A stretch of DNA of 64,000 nucleotides. Origin: CAYQQQ01 sp964420125. GTDB taxonomy: Bacteria > Actinomycetota > Acidimicrobiia > Acidimicrobiales > Microtrichaceae. A model generated the notes under the pieces. It made no database searches and was not told where the DNA came from. It saw nothing but the letters and a program-made list of their open reading frames with translations. The stretch lies in assembly GCA_964420125.1 (NCBI GenBank), contig CAYQQQ010000011.1:77954-141953 (forward strand), written 5' to 3'. Shown here in pieces: positions 54,328 to 63,155 of the stretch (the stretch's first letter is position 1; each line of letters starts with the position of its first letter). The translations under genes were made by a program, and so were the position numbers.

Positions 54328-55491
54328 ATGAAGAGCATCAAGGACGCGACGGCCATCGTCGGGGTGGCGACCACCGAGTTCGCCACCGACTCCGGGCGCA
54401 CCGAGTACTCGATGGCCTGCGAGGTCATCAAGGCGGCGGCGGACGACGCCGGGGTGCCCCTGGAGGCGATCGACGGGATGGTCAAGGACGTCGTCGACGG
54501 CATCGACGCCATGTACGTGCAGAAGGCGCTGGGCATGGAGACCCTCACCTACTCCAGCGACTCGCACTGGGGCACCAGCCCGCTGATGAACGCGGTGACG
54601 GCCATCGCCGCGGGCATCTGCAACCACGTGGTCTACTTCCGCTCCGCCAACAACGGCTCGGGCAAGCGGGCCGGGTCGGACTTCCGCGCCGCCAAGGAGA
54701 CCAAGGACGAGTCCCTCGACATGATCCGCTACGACCTCCACCACCCCTTCGGGCTGATGGATCCTGCCGGATCGGTGGGGATGTGCGTGCGGCGCTACCT
54801 GGCGGACTACGGCGTGTCCGCCGAGCAGGTGGGGTGGGTGCCGGTGGTGTGCAGCGAGCACGGTGCCGAGAACCCGCATGCCATCTTCCACGACGCCCCG
54901 CTCAAGCTCGGCGACTACCTGGCCTCGGAGATGGTGGTCGACCCGCTGCGCCGCCTCGACATCGCCCCCGAGGTCGACGGCGCCATCGCCATCGTGCTCA
55001 GCGCCGCCGAGCGCGCCCCCGACCTCGCCCAGAGCCCCGTCTACGTCCATGCCGTCGCCCAGGGCACCGGCACCAACGGCGAGCACTACTCCAACTACAG
55101 CCGGGAGGTGCTCACCCGGCTGCCCGAGGTGGAGCTCATGGGACGGGAGCTGTTCCGGGTGGCCGAGGTGGGGCCCGGGGACATCGCTGTGGCCCAGCTG
55201 GACGACCGCTTCGCTCCGCTGGTGCCGATGCAGCTCGAGGCGCTCGGGTTCTGCGGAGAGGGTGAGGGCGGCGCCTTCTGCGAAGGCGGCGACAACCTCC
55301 GCGTCGGCGGGCGCTTGGCGCTGAACACCGGCGGCGGATTCCTCGGCGAGGGCTACTCCCACGGCGTCAACGTGATCGAAGCGGTCCGCCAGATGAGGGG
55401 CACCTCACCCAACCAGGTGGCCGGTGCCGAGATGGTCATGGTGGCCACCGGGGCCGGCGGCCCGGCCGACGGCGTCGTCCTGCGTCGGTAG
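54328..55491 (+). CDS. Thiolase-like (Ltp/SCP-x type) protein lacking Cys and Tyr/His active-site residues
   Basis: A 387-residue thiolase-fold protein. The nucleophile region reads SSDSHWGTSPLMNAV (76-90) without cysteine, and the His-loop reads AQLDDRFAPLVPMQ, with Asp in place of the thiolase His or the Ltp2 Tyr. The later GGGFLGEGYSHGVN keeps a tyrosine. It might be an inactive partner subunit of the protein at 52655, or an enzyme with other chemistry. It ends 5 bp before a convergent sulfotransferase gene. Confidence 0.8.
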   Translation: MKSIKDATAIVGVATTEFATDSGRTEYSMACEVIKAAADDAGVPLEAIDGMVKDVVDGIDAMYVQKALGMETLTYSSDSHWGTSPLMNAVTAIAAGICNHVVYFRSANNGSGKRAGSDFRAAKETKDESLDMIRYDLHHPFGLMDPAGSVGMCVRRYLADYGVSAEQVGWVPVVCSEHGAENPHAIFHDAPLKLGDYLASEMVVDPLRRLDIAPEVDGAIAIVLSAAERAPDLAQSPVYVHAVAQGTGTNGEHYSNYSREVLTRLPEVELMGRELFRVAEVGPGDIAVAQLDDRFAPLVPMQLEALGFCGEGEGGAFCEGGDNLRVGGRLALNTGGGFLGEGYSHGVNVIEAVRQMRGTSPNQVAGAEMVMVATGAGGPADGVVLRR

Positions 55492-55496
55492 GCCCC

Positions 55497-56654
55497 TCAG
55501 CGAGGGTGGCGCGAGAGGTAGGTGGCGAAGCGGTCGCGTATGGCCGCCTCGGTGAGGCCGTACTGCTCGAGGGTGTACTCGTGCTCGCCGTGCTCGCCCT
55601 GGGGATGGGCGGCGACATGGGCCTCCCACGCCTGCTCCAGGTCCTGGCTGACCGGCAGGCCGAAGTGGTCGTATATCGCCCGCGCCGTGGACACGGGATC
55701 GGCGATGAAGTCGGCGTACTCCACGTCGATGATCCGAGCCGGGTCGATGTGCTCCCGGCAGGCGAGGGCATGGTCCATCTTGGCCGCCAGGTACTCCATC
55801 ACGACGGGGCCCAGCTCGTGGCGCTCGAAGTCGCGCCCCTCCATCATCGCCTCCATCATCGAGGCGTAGGAGGTGACGCACTCGACTGGCTCGCGGTGGG
55901 TGATGATGATCGAGCAGTCCGGGAAGAGGTCCACCAGGATGTCGAGGGCCCACAGGTGCGCCGGGGTCTTGAGCAGGAACCGCTCCCCGGGCCGCTGCCA
56001 CTGCAGCATCCGCAGGATGTCGGCGTAGTAGCGGTAGCTGGGGGCGTGGTCCTGGGTCTGGAACCACGACCCGTAGGGCTCCATGAGCACCTCCACCCCG
56101 AACTGCACGTCCGAGAAGGTGTGGTTGAGCAGGTGGATGCACTCCTCGGGGGTGTCCGCGGTGGTGTGGTGGATCGCCCCGAACTCGGGGTTCTCCGTGT
56201 AGAGGTGATCGAGGAACTCCTTCAGCCCGGTGTAGCGAGGGTCCTCTTCCTTGGGAGGGCGACCGGGAAGCGGAGCGGGGTTCATGCCCTCCCAGAGCTC
56301 CATGGGGCGCATGGCGGGGTCGCGGGCGAGGAGGTTCAGCAGTGCCGAGGTGCCGGTGCGGGGGAGTCCGGTGAGGAGCATGGGGGCCACGATGGGCACG
56401 TCGCGGATCTCGGGGTGCTGGGCCCAGGCGTCCTCGATGCGCAGTCGCTCCGCCAGCAGGCCCACGATCCTGCCCCGGAGCTGGCGGTAGGCGCTCTCGC
56501 GGTAGCCGTTGGTGCGGTACGTCTCCAGCAGCACCGAGAGGCCCTCGCGGAAGTCGTCGTCGCCGAAGTCCTCCAGACCGGCGGACCGGCGGGCTTCGGC
56601 GAGGATGTCCTCCAGGTCGAGCGGGTCGGCTCCTTCGGGGGCATCGTCGGTCAC
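55497..56654 (-). CDS. PAPS-dependent sulfotransferase family protein
   Basis: A 385-residue protein from GTG 56654 (4-bp overlap with the upstream stop). The 5'-phosphosulfate loop is LTGLPRTGTSALLNLLARD (about residues 94-112). The 3'-phosphate motif is DCSIIITHREPVECVTSYASM near 255-275. These are the PAPS-binding signatures of cytosolic-type sulfotransferases. It would sulfate a hydroxyl of a small molecule, perhaps a product of the flavoproteins in its operon. Last gene of the five-gene operon. Confidence 0.85.
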   Translation of the reverse strand: MTDDAPEGADPLDLEDILAEARRSAGLEDFGDDDFREGLSVLLETYRTNGYRESAYRQLRGRIVGLLAERLRIEDAWAQHPEIRDVPIVAPMLLTGLPRTGTSALLNLLARDPAMRPMELWEGMNPAPLPGRPPKEEDPRYTGLKEFLDHLYTENPEFGAIHHTTADTPEECIHLLNHTFSDVQFGVEVLMEPYGSWFQTQDHAPSYRYYADILRMLQWQRPGERFLLKTPAHLWALDILVDLFPDCSIIITHREPVECVTSYASMMEAMMEGRDFERHELGPVVMEYLAAKMDHALACREHIDPARIIDVEYADFIADPVSTARAIYDHFGLPVSQDLEQAWEAHVAAHPQGEHGEHEYTLEQYGLTEAAIRDRFATYLSRHPR

Positions 56655-57787
56655 GGCTCCACCTCGCTCAGCTTCACCACCGTGGCCTGGGGCACGGGGA
56701 ACTCCGAGGCGCCCACCCACCGCACGCACATCGTGCCGTGGGAGTGACCGCACGTGTCGAGCCAGTTGGGCACGCCCGGGTCGGAGGCGGCCACCACCAT
56801 CCGCACTGAGCCGTCCGGGCGGTACTGGGCGGTGCCCTGGTTGAGGTGCACCTGGTGGTAGCGGTAGTCGAGGCTCTCGAGCCAGTAGTTGGCGAGCTGG
56901 AAGTTCCAGAAGTCGCACTCGGGCGGGGTGATGTCGACCACCAACGCCTCGTCGTCCGCCAGCTCGAACCAGCCGTGGAAGTACGCGATGTTGGGATCGC
57001 CCCCGGCGGCGAGGGCCGTGTCGGGGTCGAAGCGGGGCAGCTCGTTGGGCACCTTGCGGAAGTCCTCGGTCCACGCGGCGAACATGGCCGACGCGGCGGA
57101 GACCAGGAACACGACCTCGTCGAGGGCCTTGTCGATCCGCTCGGGGGTGATCGGACGGGGCGTGGACGGGCCGTCGATGCGCTCGATCTCCACCTGGGCC
57201 AGCACCTCGTTGCGGTGGTCGACGCGGGTCTGGCGCACCTGGATCATGGAGGTCTCCGGTGCCATGCGGAGCCAGTTGGCGGCCTCCGCGGGGCGTTCCA
57301 CGGAGGCGATGATCTCGAAGCGGCCGTCGTCGTCGAGCACCAGGTCGCCGGCATCGAGGTAGCCGGTGGTGTCGAGGGAGCCGGTCTTGCCGTACCCGCC
57401 GGCCTGGCTCCCGAAACCCAGGTAGTGCACCGTGCCCCGGGTGCCTCGGATGCGGTAGGTGAGCGTGCCCTTCACCGGTGCGGCCAGGTACACGTTGTCG
57501 GGGTTGTCCATCCCCATCTTGATGGTCTCGTCCACGGCGCGCATGAAGGACGGGGCCTCGGGGTCGGAGGTCTCCATGAAGAAGTTGAGCGCGGCGCGCG
57601 TCAGGCGGGTGAGGTAGCGCCAGCCCTCGGCACGGTCCTGTGGGTCCATGGGCACCGTGTCGGCCAGCACCACCGAGCCGGCGTCCTTCAGGGCGTCGCA
57701 GAACTCGGCCCACTTGCGTCCGTCGAGCACCTTGGCCGTGACGTCGTCTGCCGCCGTGTCGCCGGCGGTGTTCACCTCTTCGCTCAT
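56651..57787 (-). CDS. DUF1214-domain protein
   Basis: A 378-residue protein resembling DUF1214-containing proteins: NVYLAAPVKGTLTYRIRGTRGTVHYLGFGS in the first half, and ITPPECDFWNFQLANYWLESLDYRYHQVHLNQG with RPDGSVRMVVAASDPGVPNWLDTCGH in the second. No signal peptide or membrane segment. Biochemical function of the domain is not established. It overlaps the sulfotransferase by 4 bp and lies 48 bp after a flavoprotein gene, so it probably serves the same pathway. Confidence 0.8.
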   Translation of the reverse strand: MSEEVNTAGDTAADDVTAKVLDGRKWAEFCDALKDAGSVVLADTVPMDPQDRAEGWRYLTRLTRAALNFFMETSDPEAPSFMRAVDETIKMGMDNPDNVYLAAPVKGTLTYRIRGTRGTVHYLGFGSQAGGYGKTGSLDTTGYLDAGDLVLDDDGRFEIIASVERPAEAANWLRMAPETSMIQVRQTRVDHRNEVLAQVEIERIDGPSTPRPITPERIDKALDEVVFLVSAASAMFAAWTEDFRKVPNELPRFDPDTALAAGGDPNIAYFHGWFELADDEALVVDITPPECDFWNFQLANYWLESLDYRYHQVHLNQGTAQYRPDGSVRMVVAASDPGVPNWLDTCGHSHGTMCVRWVGASEFPVPQATVVKLSEVEP

Positions 57788-57835
57788 GTCGTGCTCTCTC
57801 TTCGTCGGGGGTGCGGTCTGGGGGCGGTGCGCCGC

Positions 57836-59563
57836 TCAGCCGGCGGACGCCGACCACCGGGGGTCGACGCCCTGGTTCAGGGGCAGCCGGCCCATCGACT
57901 CCAGGAAGTAGTCGAGCGGCTCCGCGCGCCACCACTCGACGTCGCGACGACCGAGATCCTCGGCCACCTCGACCGCCGCCAGGTACCCGGATGCCAGGTG
58001 CGTCGCCCCGTAGGGGTGCACCGAGTTCGACAGGTACAGCCCCGGCACGAAGCTGCGGGTGGCCCCGCTGGTGATGATCCCCGGCAGCGGGCGGTTCTCG
58101 GCGTACTGCTCGGGGATGGCGCTGCCCCCGATCATGTTGCCCCGCACCGCCGAGGGGTTGTTCATCTCCTGGTGGCGTGGGGTCATCGCATGCCGCTCGA
58201 CGATCAGGTCGGTGAACCCCGGGGCGTACTGCTCCATGCGGGCCGTGACGGCGTCGGCAAGCGGCTCGGCCAGATCCGGCCAGGCGTCCCAGCCGTCCAG
58301 CACCTGGCCTCGCCAACGTCGGGGCGACGGTGGCACGCTCACCCAGATGTAGGCGGTGTGGCACCCGGTAGGGGCCTGGGAGGGATCGGCGCGGGTGGGG
58401 ATGAACCAGCCGCCCATCATCTCGTCGGGGATCACGCCCCGGCCGATCTCGGAGAAGGCGCTGCCGAGCTCGTCGAGGGTCTCGCCGCCGAAGTAGCCGA
58501 CCCACGAGCGCTGGATGGCGGGATCGTGGGCGGCGGAGGCGAACACAGGGTCGCCGGAGAGGGCGTAGAAGATGGCCAGGAGCTGGGGGTCGTCGTAGTT
58601 GAAGCGCTTGACGAGGCGTGACCAGTCCACGCCGATGACGTCCTCGCCGACCAAGTCGAGGAAGGTGGGCGCCAGCGTGAGGTTGGAGATCACCACCCCG
58701 GCGCGGATCTCCTCGCCGGGCAGCAGCGAGTCCTCGGCCAGGCGGATGCCACAGGCCTTTCCGTCCTCCACGAGGATCTGCTCCACGGGGCAGGTGGTCC
58801 AGATCTGTCCGCCGTTGCTGGCGACGGCCTTGACCAGGGCGTGGGTGAGGGCGTGCGAGCCGCCGACCGCGGTGTGCACCGCCATCGGCTGGAGGCCCGA
58901 CAAGCTGAGCGCCAACGGTCCGAGACGTCGGTTGGAGGGCCACTGGCCCGTGAACTCGCCGAGGGCGGCGGGCGTGGTGCGCACCTCCTCGGACTCGAAG
59001 AGCATCCCCAGCAGCTCGAGGCCGCTCATGCGCATCACGTCGTCGCCGGTCAGCGGCAGCCCCAGGCGTCGGACGAGGCCGTCCTGGAAGGCGGCCATCT
59101 GGTCGAGCAGCTCGGCGGTGGGCGGCCCGTAGAGCAGCCGCCGGTTCATGTGCAGGGTCTCCTCGAGGTGCTCGGCGAAGTGGTCGCCGATGAGCGCCTG
59201 CACCTTGGCGTCGTGCTCGCTCGCGGAGGCGAGGCTGGTCGAGGTGATCGTGGGATCGAGAGCCTGGACGATGTTGCGCCCTGAGGTGAACGTCTTGGCG
59301 AAGAGGACGTCGGTGCCCTGCAGGCGCAGGCCGAGCTCCTCGAGGCCGAGGTCCTCCATGGCCGGGCTCATGGCCGGCACGAGCCACACGGCATGGGTGT
59401 TGTGAAGGAACCCGGGCTGGCCGAGCTCCACGGTGTCGCAATGGGCGCCGCACTGGCCACGCGCCTCGAACACCCCGACGGACATGCCCGCCTTGGCCAG
59501 GTAGGCGGCCGTCGTCAGGCCGTTGATGCCTCCGCCGATGACGACGGCGTCGAAGTCGCGCAT
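57836..59563 (-). CDS. FAD-dependent oxidoreductase, CrtI-like (copy 3 of operon)
   Basis: A 575-residue flavoprotein. FDAVVIGGGINGLTTAAYLAKAG (4-26, outlined) is the dinucleotide loop. The middle contains GGSHALTHALVKAVASNGGQIWT, the CrtI-type segment, and the C-terminal FAD site is VPGLYLSNSVHPYGATHLASGYLAA. ATG 59563 follows GGAGGG. Similar in layout to the two upstream genes, so the three may form a multi-subunit enzyme or successive desaturation steps. A 46-bp gap separates it from the upstream gene. Confidence 0.85.
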   Translation of the reverse strand: MRDFDAVVIGGGINGLTTAAYLAKAGMSVGVFEARGQCGAHCDTVELGQPGFLHNTHAVWLVPAMSPAMEDLGLEELGLRLQGTDVLFAKTFTSGRNIVQALDPTITSTSLASASEHDAKVQALIGDHFAEHLEETLHMNRRLLYGPPTAELLDQMAAFQDGLVRRLGLPLTGDDVMRMSGLELLGMLFESEEVRTTPAALGEFTGQWPSNRRLGPLALSLSGLQPMAVHTAVGGSHALTHALVKAVASNGGQIWTTCPVEQILVEDGKACGIRLAEDSLLPGEEIRAGVVISNLTLAPTFLDLVGEDVIGVDWSRLVKRFNYDDPQLLAIFYALSGDPVFASAAHDPAIQRSWVGYFGGETLDELGSAFSEIGRGVIPDEMMGGWFIPTRADPSQAPTGCHTAYIWVSVPPSPRRWRGQVLDGWDAWPDLAEPLADAVTARMEQYAPGFTDLIVERHAMTPRHQEMNNPSAVRGNMIGGSAIPEQYAENRPLPGIITSGATRSFVPGLYLSNSVHPYGATHLASGYLAAVEVAEDLGRRDVEWWRAEPLDYFLESMGRLPLNQGVDPRWSASAG

Positions 59564-59609
59564 GATCCCTCCGCGAAGTAGAACCTGTTGCAGAAGTTAC
59601 CTCAGATCC

Positions 59610-61271
59610 TCACTCGAGGAAGGTGCGCGTGTACTTCTCCATCTCCGGTGTGGGCTTCCACCAGCGCTCGACGCCGAGGTCGTCCGCGATCCGTCCCGCC
59701 GCCAGGTAGCCGGGCCCACCGATGACCAGGCCGCCGGGGTACGTCGACGCACCGCAGACGTAGAGGCCCTCGATGGGGGTGTCGGTGCCGGAGCAGTCCT
59801 GGTTGGGCCGGTAGCTGCCGAGCTGCAGCGGGTTGTAGTCGCCGTGCTTGATCGAGCCCCGACGCATGTTCGGCATGCGGATCTCGATGTCCTCGGGTGT
59901 CTCGGTGGCGGTCATGAGGATGTTGTCGCCGCCCATGTTGGGCGCCACCCGCCGCCACTTCTCGAGCATCGCCTCCTGGATCTCGTCGCGACGGTCCTCC
60001 CAGCCGCCGGGGATGTCGTAGGGGGCGTGCATCTGGAAGAAGGAGACGTGCTTGCCGGGGACCCGGCTGAGGTGCGGGTCGAACTGGGTCTGCCACGTCG
60101 TGTGGCCGCCGAAGGCGTCCATGTCGATGTCACCGGACTGCACCGCCTGCCAGTGAGCGAGGAGCTGCTCGGTGCTCTCGATGCCCACGATGGTCATGAA
60201 GCTGTCGCGGACCCACGGATCGCGGCTGATGTACTCCGGCGGCTCGTCGGTGGCGACGTGCACCGTGGTGTAGCTCCACTTGTCGAGCTCCCAGCGCGAG
60301 ACGTCGTCCTTGAGGTGGCCGGGCAGGTTGTCGGGGCCGACGAGGTCGAGGAAGGTGGTCTCGGGATCGAGGCTGGAGGCCACCACGGGGCTGCGGAGCG
60401 TGCGGCCCTCCCACAGCTCCACCCCGGCGACCCGGCCGTCCTCGATGATGATGTTGTTCACCTGGGAGGAGTCGAGGATGACGCCGCCGTTGCGGATGAC
60501 CTCCTTCGCCAGCGACGAGGCCAGCTTGTGGGACCCGCCCTGGCAGTAGGCCTTGTTCATCCCACGGTCGAGCAGCAGCGGCACGAAGAAGCCCACGCCG
60601 CTCTCGTTGGGATCCAGACCCCACATGCAGGTGGTGTAGAGCAGGAGCGCCCGCACGCGGTCGTTCTCGAAGTTGTTGGTGATGATCTCCAGCGGGCTCT
60701 GCTCGGACAGCTCGAGCATCTCCTCGCCCAGTTCCGTGCGCTGCATGGCCTCGATCATGTCCAGCGGCGCCATCGGCGGGATGTAGGTGGCGGGGGCGAT
60801 CACCTCCCGGGACAGCTTGCGCCAGGTGCGCATGATCTCACCGAAGGCCACCGCGTCACGGGTGGAGAACTTGTGGATCGAGTCGACCGTGTCCTCCAGC
60901 ATGCGGGTGAGCTGCAGCGAGGTGCCGTCCTCGAACACCATGGAGGTCTGCTGGTTCGGCTTGATCCACACCACGCCGTGCTCGGTCAGGTCGAAGTCGC
61001 GCAGCACGGGCATGAAGTCCGTCATCATGTGGTAGACGGCGTGGATGTTGGAGTAGTACCCGGGGAAGAGGATCTCCTCGGTCGCCAGACCGCCGCCGAT
61101 CTCGTAGCGGCGCTCGATGAGCGCCACCTTCAACCCGGCGCGAGCCAGGTAGGCGGCGGTCATGAGACCGTTGGGGCCGGCGCCGATGACGACGACGTCC
61201 CACTCGCTCTCGATCGGGAACTCCGAGAAGAAGCTCTGCGGATGGGGGCGTCCCACCAGTTCCTTTGGCAT
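59610..61271 (-). CDS. FAD-dependent oxidoreductase, CrtI-like (copy 2 of operon)
   Basis: A 553-residue flavoprotein starting MPKELVGRPHPQSFF behind GGAAGG. The dinucleotide loop VVVIGAGPNGLMTAAYLARAG is at about residues 27-47, GGSHKLASSLAKEVIRNGG is the CrtI-type segment, and GLYVCGASTYPGGLVIGGPGYLAA binds FAD near the C-terminus. It is 43 bp from the upstream paralogue. The product of the trio cannot be inferred. Confidence 0.85.
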   Translation of the reverse strand: MPKELVGRPHPQSFFSEFPIESEWDVVVIGAGPNGLMTAAYLARAGLKVALIERRYEIGGGLATEEILFPGYYSNIHAVYHMMTDFMPVLRDFDLTEHGVVWIKPNQQTSMVFEDGTSLQLTRMLEDTVDSIHKFSTRDAVAFGEIMRTWRKLSREVIAPATYIPPMAPLDMIEAMQRTELGEEMLELSEQSPLEIITNNFENDRVRALLLYTTCMWGLDPNESGVGFFVPLLLDRGMNKAYCQGGSHKLASSLAKEVIRNGGVILDSSQVNNIIIEDGRVAGVELWEGRTLRSPVVASSLDPETTFLDLVGPDNLPGHLKDDVSRWELDKWSYTTVHVATDEPPEYISRDPWVRDSFMTIVGIESTEQLLAHWQAVQSGDIDMDAFGGHTTWQTQFDPHLSRVPGKHVSFFQMHAPYDIPGGWEDRRDEIQEAMLEKWRRVAPNMGGDNILMTATETPEDIEIRMPNMRRGSIKHGDYNPLQLGSYRPNQDCSGTDTPIEGLYVCGASTYPGGLVIGGPGYLAAGRIADDLGVERWWKPTPEMEKYTRTFLE

Positions 61272-61314
61272 CGTCAGTCCTTCCTTGCGTTGTCCAGCCG
61301 TGGGCGGGCGGGGC

Positions 61315-63033
61315 TCAGGTCCACCCGTGGGCGGAGCGCTTGCCTTCGGTGGGGATGTACCAGGGAGAGGCGTACCACCAGTCACCCGGCTCCGCGACCT
61401 CGTCCTCGATGAGGATGTGCATGAGGTTGTAGGCCACCGCCATCAGGCAGAGCCCTCCCGGGTGAGAGGAGGACTGGTGCGCCAGGTAGAGCCCTTCGAT
61501 GCCGGGGACGCGGTTGCGGGACAGCTCCGGCAGCGGCCGCTCGTTCCACCACTGGTCACGGTCGCAGCGGATCCCGTACCAGGAGCCGCCGAGCATGCCC
61601 GTGTTGCGCATCTCCTGGTCGTAGGGCGAGTCGGTGAACATGCGGATGAGGTTGTCGTCGTCGAGGTTCTCGACGATGCAGGCGAGGCTGGCCCGCATGA
61701 ACTCCGACCAGCGCTGCTTCTCCTTGTCCTTGTCCATGGCATCCATGCCGTCGACGTTGTACTCAGGCGTGGGCACCATCATCCAGAGCGGGCCGTTGAT
61801 GTGCTGTCCCGGCCGGGTGCACTGCGGGTTGGTGGGGTCGTACAGGGAGGCCGCCACCATGCCCCACATGGCCTCGTCGGGAGAGAGCGTGAGGTTCTCC
61901 TGGCGACCGAGCACGTTCTCGATGTTCTTGAAGTAGATCTCGCGCGACTCCATGTTGAAGAAGGCGCCGGTGAACTGGTCGTTGGGAGGGGGGAGCCGGT
62001 ACTTCTCGCGGTAGCGGAACTCCTCCTTGGTGAGGTAGTGCGACATGAAGAGGCTGCCGCCCTTGAGGCTGAGGTCGCTGATGCGCTGCAGGAACCCGGC
62101 GTCGAGGTGGCGTGGGCCGATCATGTCGAGGAACGTGTGCTTGATGTGCGAGGCGCTGATCACCGCCTTGCGGGCATGGATGACCTTGTTGCCGTAGGTC
62201 GAGTCGTCGCGGAGGCGCACCCCGGTGGCCCGGCCGTTGCTGATGATGATCTCCTCCACGGGGCAGCAGGCCCGGAACACCGCACCGTGGGCCGTGGCGC
62301 AGCGGAAGAGCGCATGGAAGTAGCCGTGCATGTTGCCCCGGGCCGCCACCGGCTTGGCAACCGCCGGCGGCATCACCGTCGCCGAGCTGCACATGGCGGG
62401 GATGGCGACGCCCTCCATGTGCCCGTGGGCGCCGGAGCTCAGGGCGATGTACGCCTGGGTGACCTTGAACGGCTCGGTGTCGAGGTACTCGTCCATGAGG
62501 TCGAACATGGTCATCTCGAGCAGCTCACGAGTCCACACGTCGGGCTCGTACTGCTTGTAGACCTGCATGAACGGGATGTTGTACTCGTCGAGCTCCACCT
62601 CGGGCGGGTGCGGCGGGCACCAGAACGTGGCTCGCATCAGGTCGCGGAAGGCGTCGTTGCCGGCCAGCATGCAGCTGATCTTGGCCCAGCCCATCATGTC
62701 CTTCTCGGTGACCTTGGACAGGCCGTCGCGAGTGAAGATGTAGCGGTCGGTGTTCAACTCGACCTCGACGCGCGGGTCCCAGTCCATGCGGAACCCGTAG
62801 CGCCACAGCTCGAGCTGCTCCCATCCCGGGGCCGAGCCGCCGTAGTTGGCGATGGCGTGGGGCTGGATCCGCACGCCGGCGATCGGCTCTGCGGTCTCCT
62901 GACCGCCGCCGCACTCGGGGCGCTCCTCGAGCACGCAGACGCTCAGGCCGGACTTGGCCAGGTAGGCGGCGGTGCTGGTGCCGTTGTGGCCGGCGCCGAT
63001 GATCACGACGTCGAAGGTGTCTTCCTGGGCCAT
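61315..63033 (-). CDS. FAD-dependent oxidoreductase, CrtI-like (copy 1, operon leader)
   Basis: A 572-residue flavoprotein from ATG 63033, behind AAGGGGGA; an in-frame upstream extension crosses the promoter and is rejected. FDVVIIGAGHNGTSTAAYLAKSG (outlined) is the dinucleotide loop, and IEGLYLAHQSSSHPGGLCLMAVAYN binds FAD near the C-terminus. First gene of the operon flavoprotein x3, DUF1214, sulfotransferase, read from the promoter at 63090-63117. Confidence 0.85.
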   Translation of the reverse strand: MAQEDTFDVVIIGAGHNGTSTAAYLAKSGLSVCVLEERPECGGGQETAEPIAGVRIQPHAIANYGGSAPGWEQLELWRYGFRMDWDPRVEVELNTDRYIFTRDGLSKVTEKDMMGWAKISCMLAGNDAFRDLMRATFWCPPHPPEVELDEYNIPFMQVYKQYEPDVWTRELLEMTMFDLMDEYLDTEPFKVTQAYIALSSGAHGHMEGVAIPAMCSSATVMPPAVAKPVAARGNMHGYFHALFRCATAHGAVFRACCPVEEIIISNGRATGVRLRDDSTYGNKVIHARKAVISASHIKHTFLDMIGPRHLDAGFLQRISDLSLKGGSLFMSHYLTKEEFRYREKYRLPPPNDQFTGAFFNMESREIYFKNIENVLGRQENLTLSPDEAMWGMVAASLYDPTNPQCTRPGQHINGPLWMMVPTPEYNVDGMDAMDKDKEKQRWSEFMRASLACIVENLDDDNLIRMFTDSPYDQEMRNTGMLGGSWYGIRCDRDQWWNERPLPELSRNRVPGIEGLYLAHQSSSHPGGLCLMAVAYNLMHILIEDEVAEPGDWWYASPWYIPTEGKRSAHGWT

Positions 63034-63089
63034 CGATCCCCCTTGTGCCAGGAGCGGGCCCCCACGGTCGGGGGCGGGACGTTCGGATG

Positions 63090-63126
63090 ATGATAGCGCA
63101 CGAAAGCTTTCTGGCAAGCTTTCGTG
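63090..63126 (-). promoter_or_regulatory. Promoter and palindromic operator of the flavoprotein/sulfotransferase operon
   Basis: An 11-bp perfect inverted repeat, CACGAAAGCTT (63099-63109) and AAGCTTTCGTG (63116-63126), has a 6-base spacer. On the minus strand, -35 TTGCCA (63112-63117), 16 bp and -10 TATCAT (63090-63095) overlap it, about 60 bp before the start codon. The sequence differs from the CTCACCA operators. Confidence 0.8.
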
Positions 63127-63155
63127 TCGGATCTCACAGGAGGTCGCGTGCCTGG

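Noticed and set aside
55497..59453. A very long minus-strand open frame (over 1300 codons) through sulfotransferase, DUF1214 and flavoprotein genes
   Set aside because: Only its last 385 codons are the sulfotransferase; the rest is an out-of-frame shadow with Arg/Pro/Ala-rich nonsense, typical of high-GC DNA.
59574..59602. Possible tenth operator upstream of the 57836-59563 flavoprotein
   Set aside because: GTAGAACCTGTTGCAGAAG has neither a full ACCAnnTGGT box nor the 21-bp partner; probably chance.
63099..63126. Inverted repeat read as a terminator of the DUF222 gene
   Set aside because: It overlaps a good -35/-10 pair for the downstream gene and has no T-tract; an operator fits better, though a dual role remains possible.
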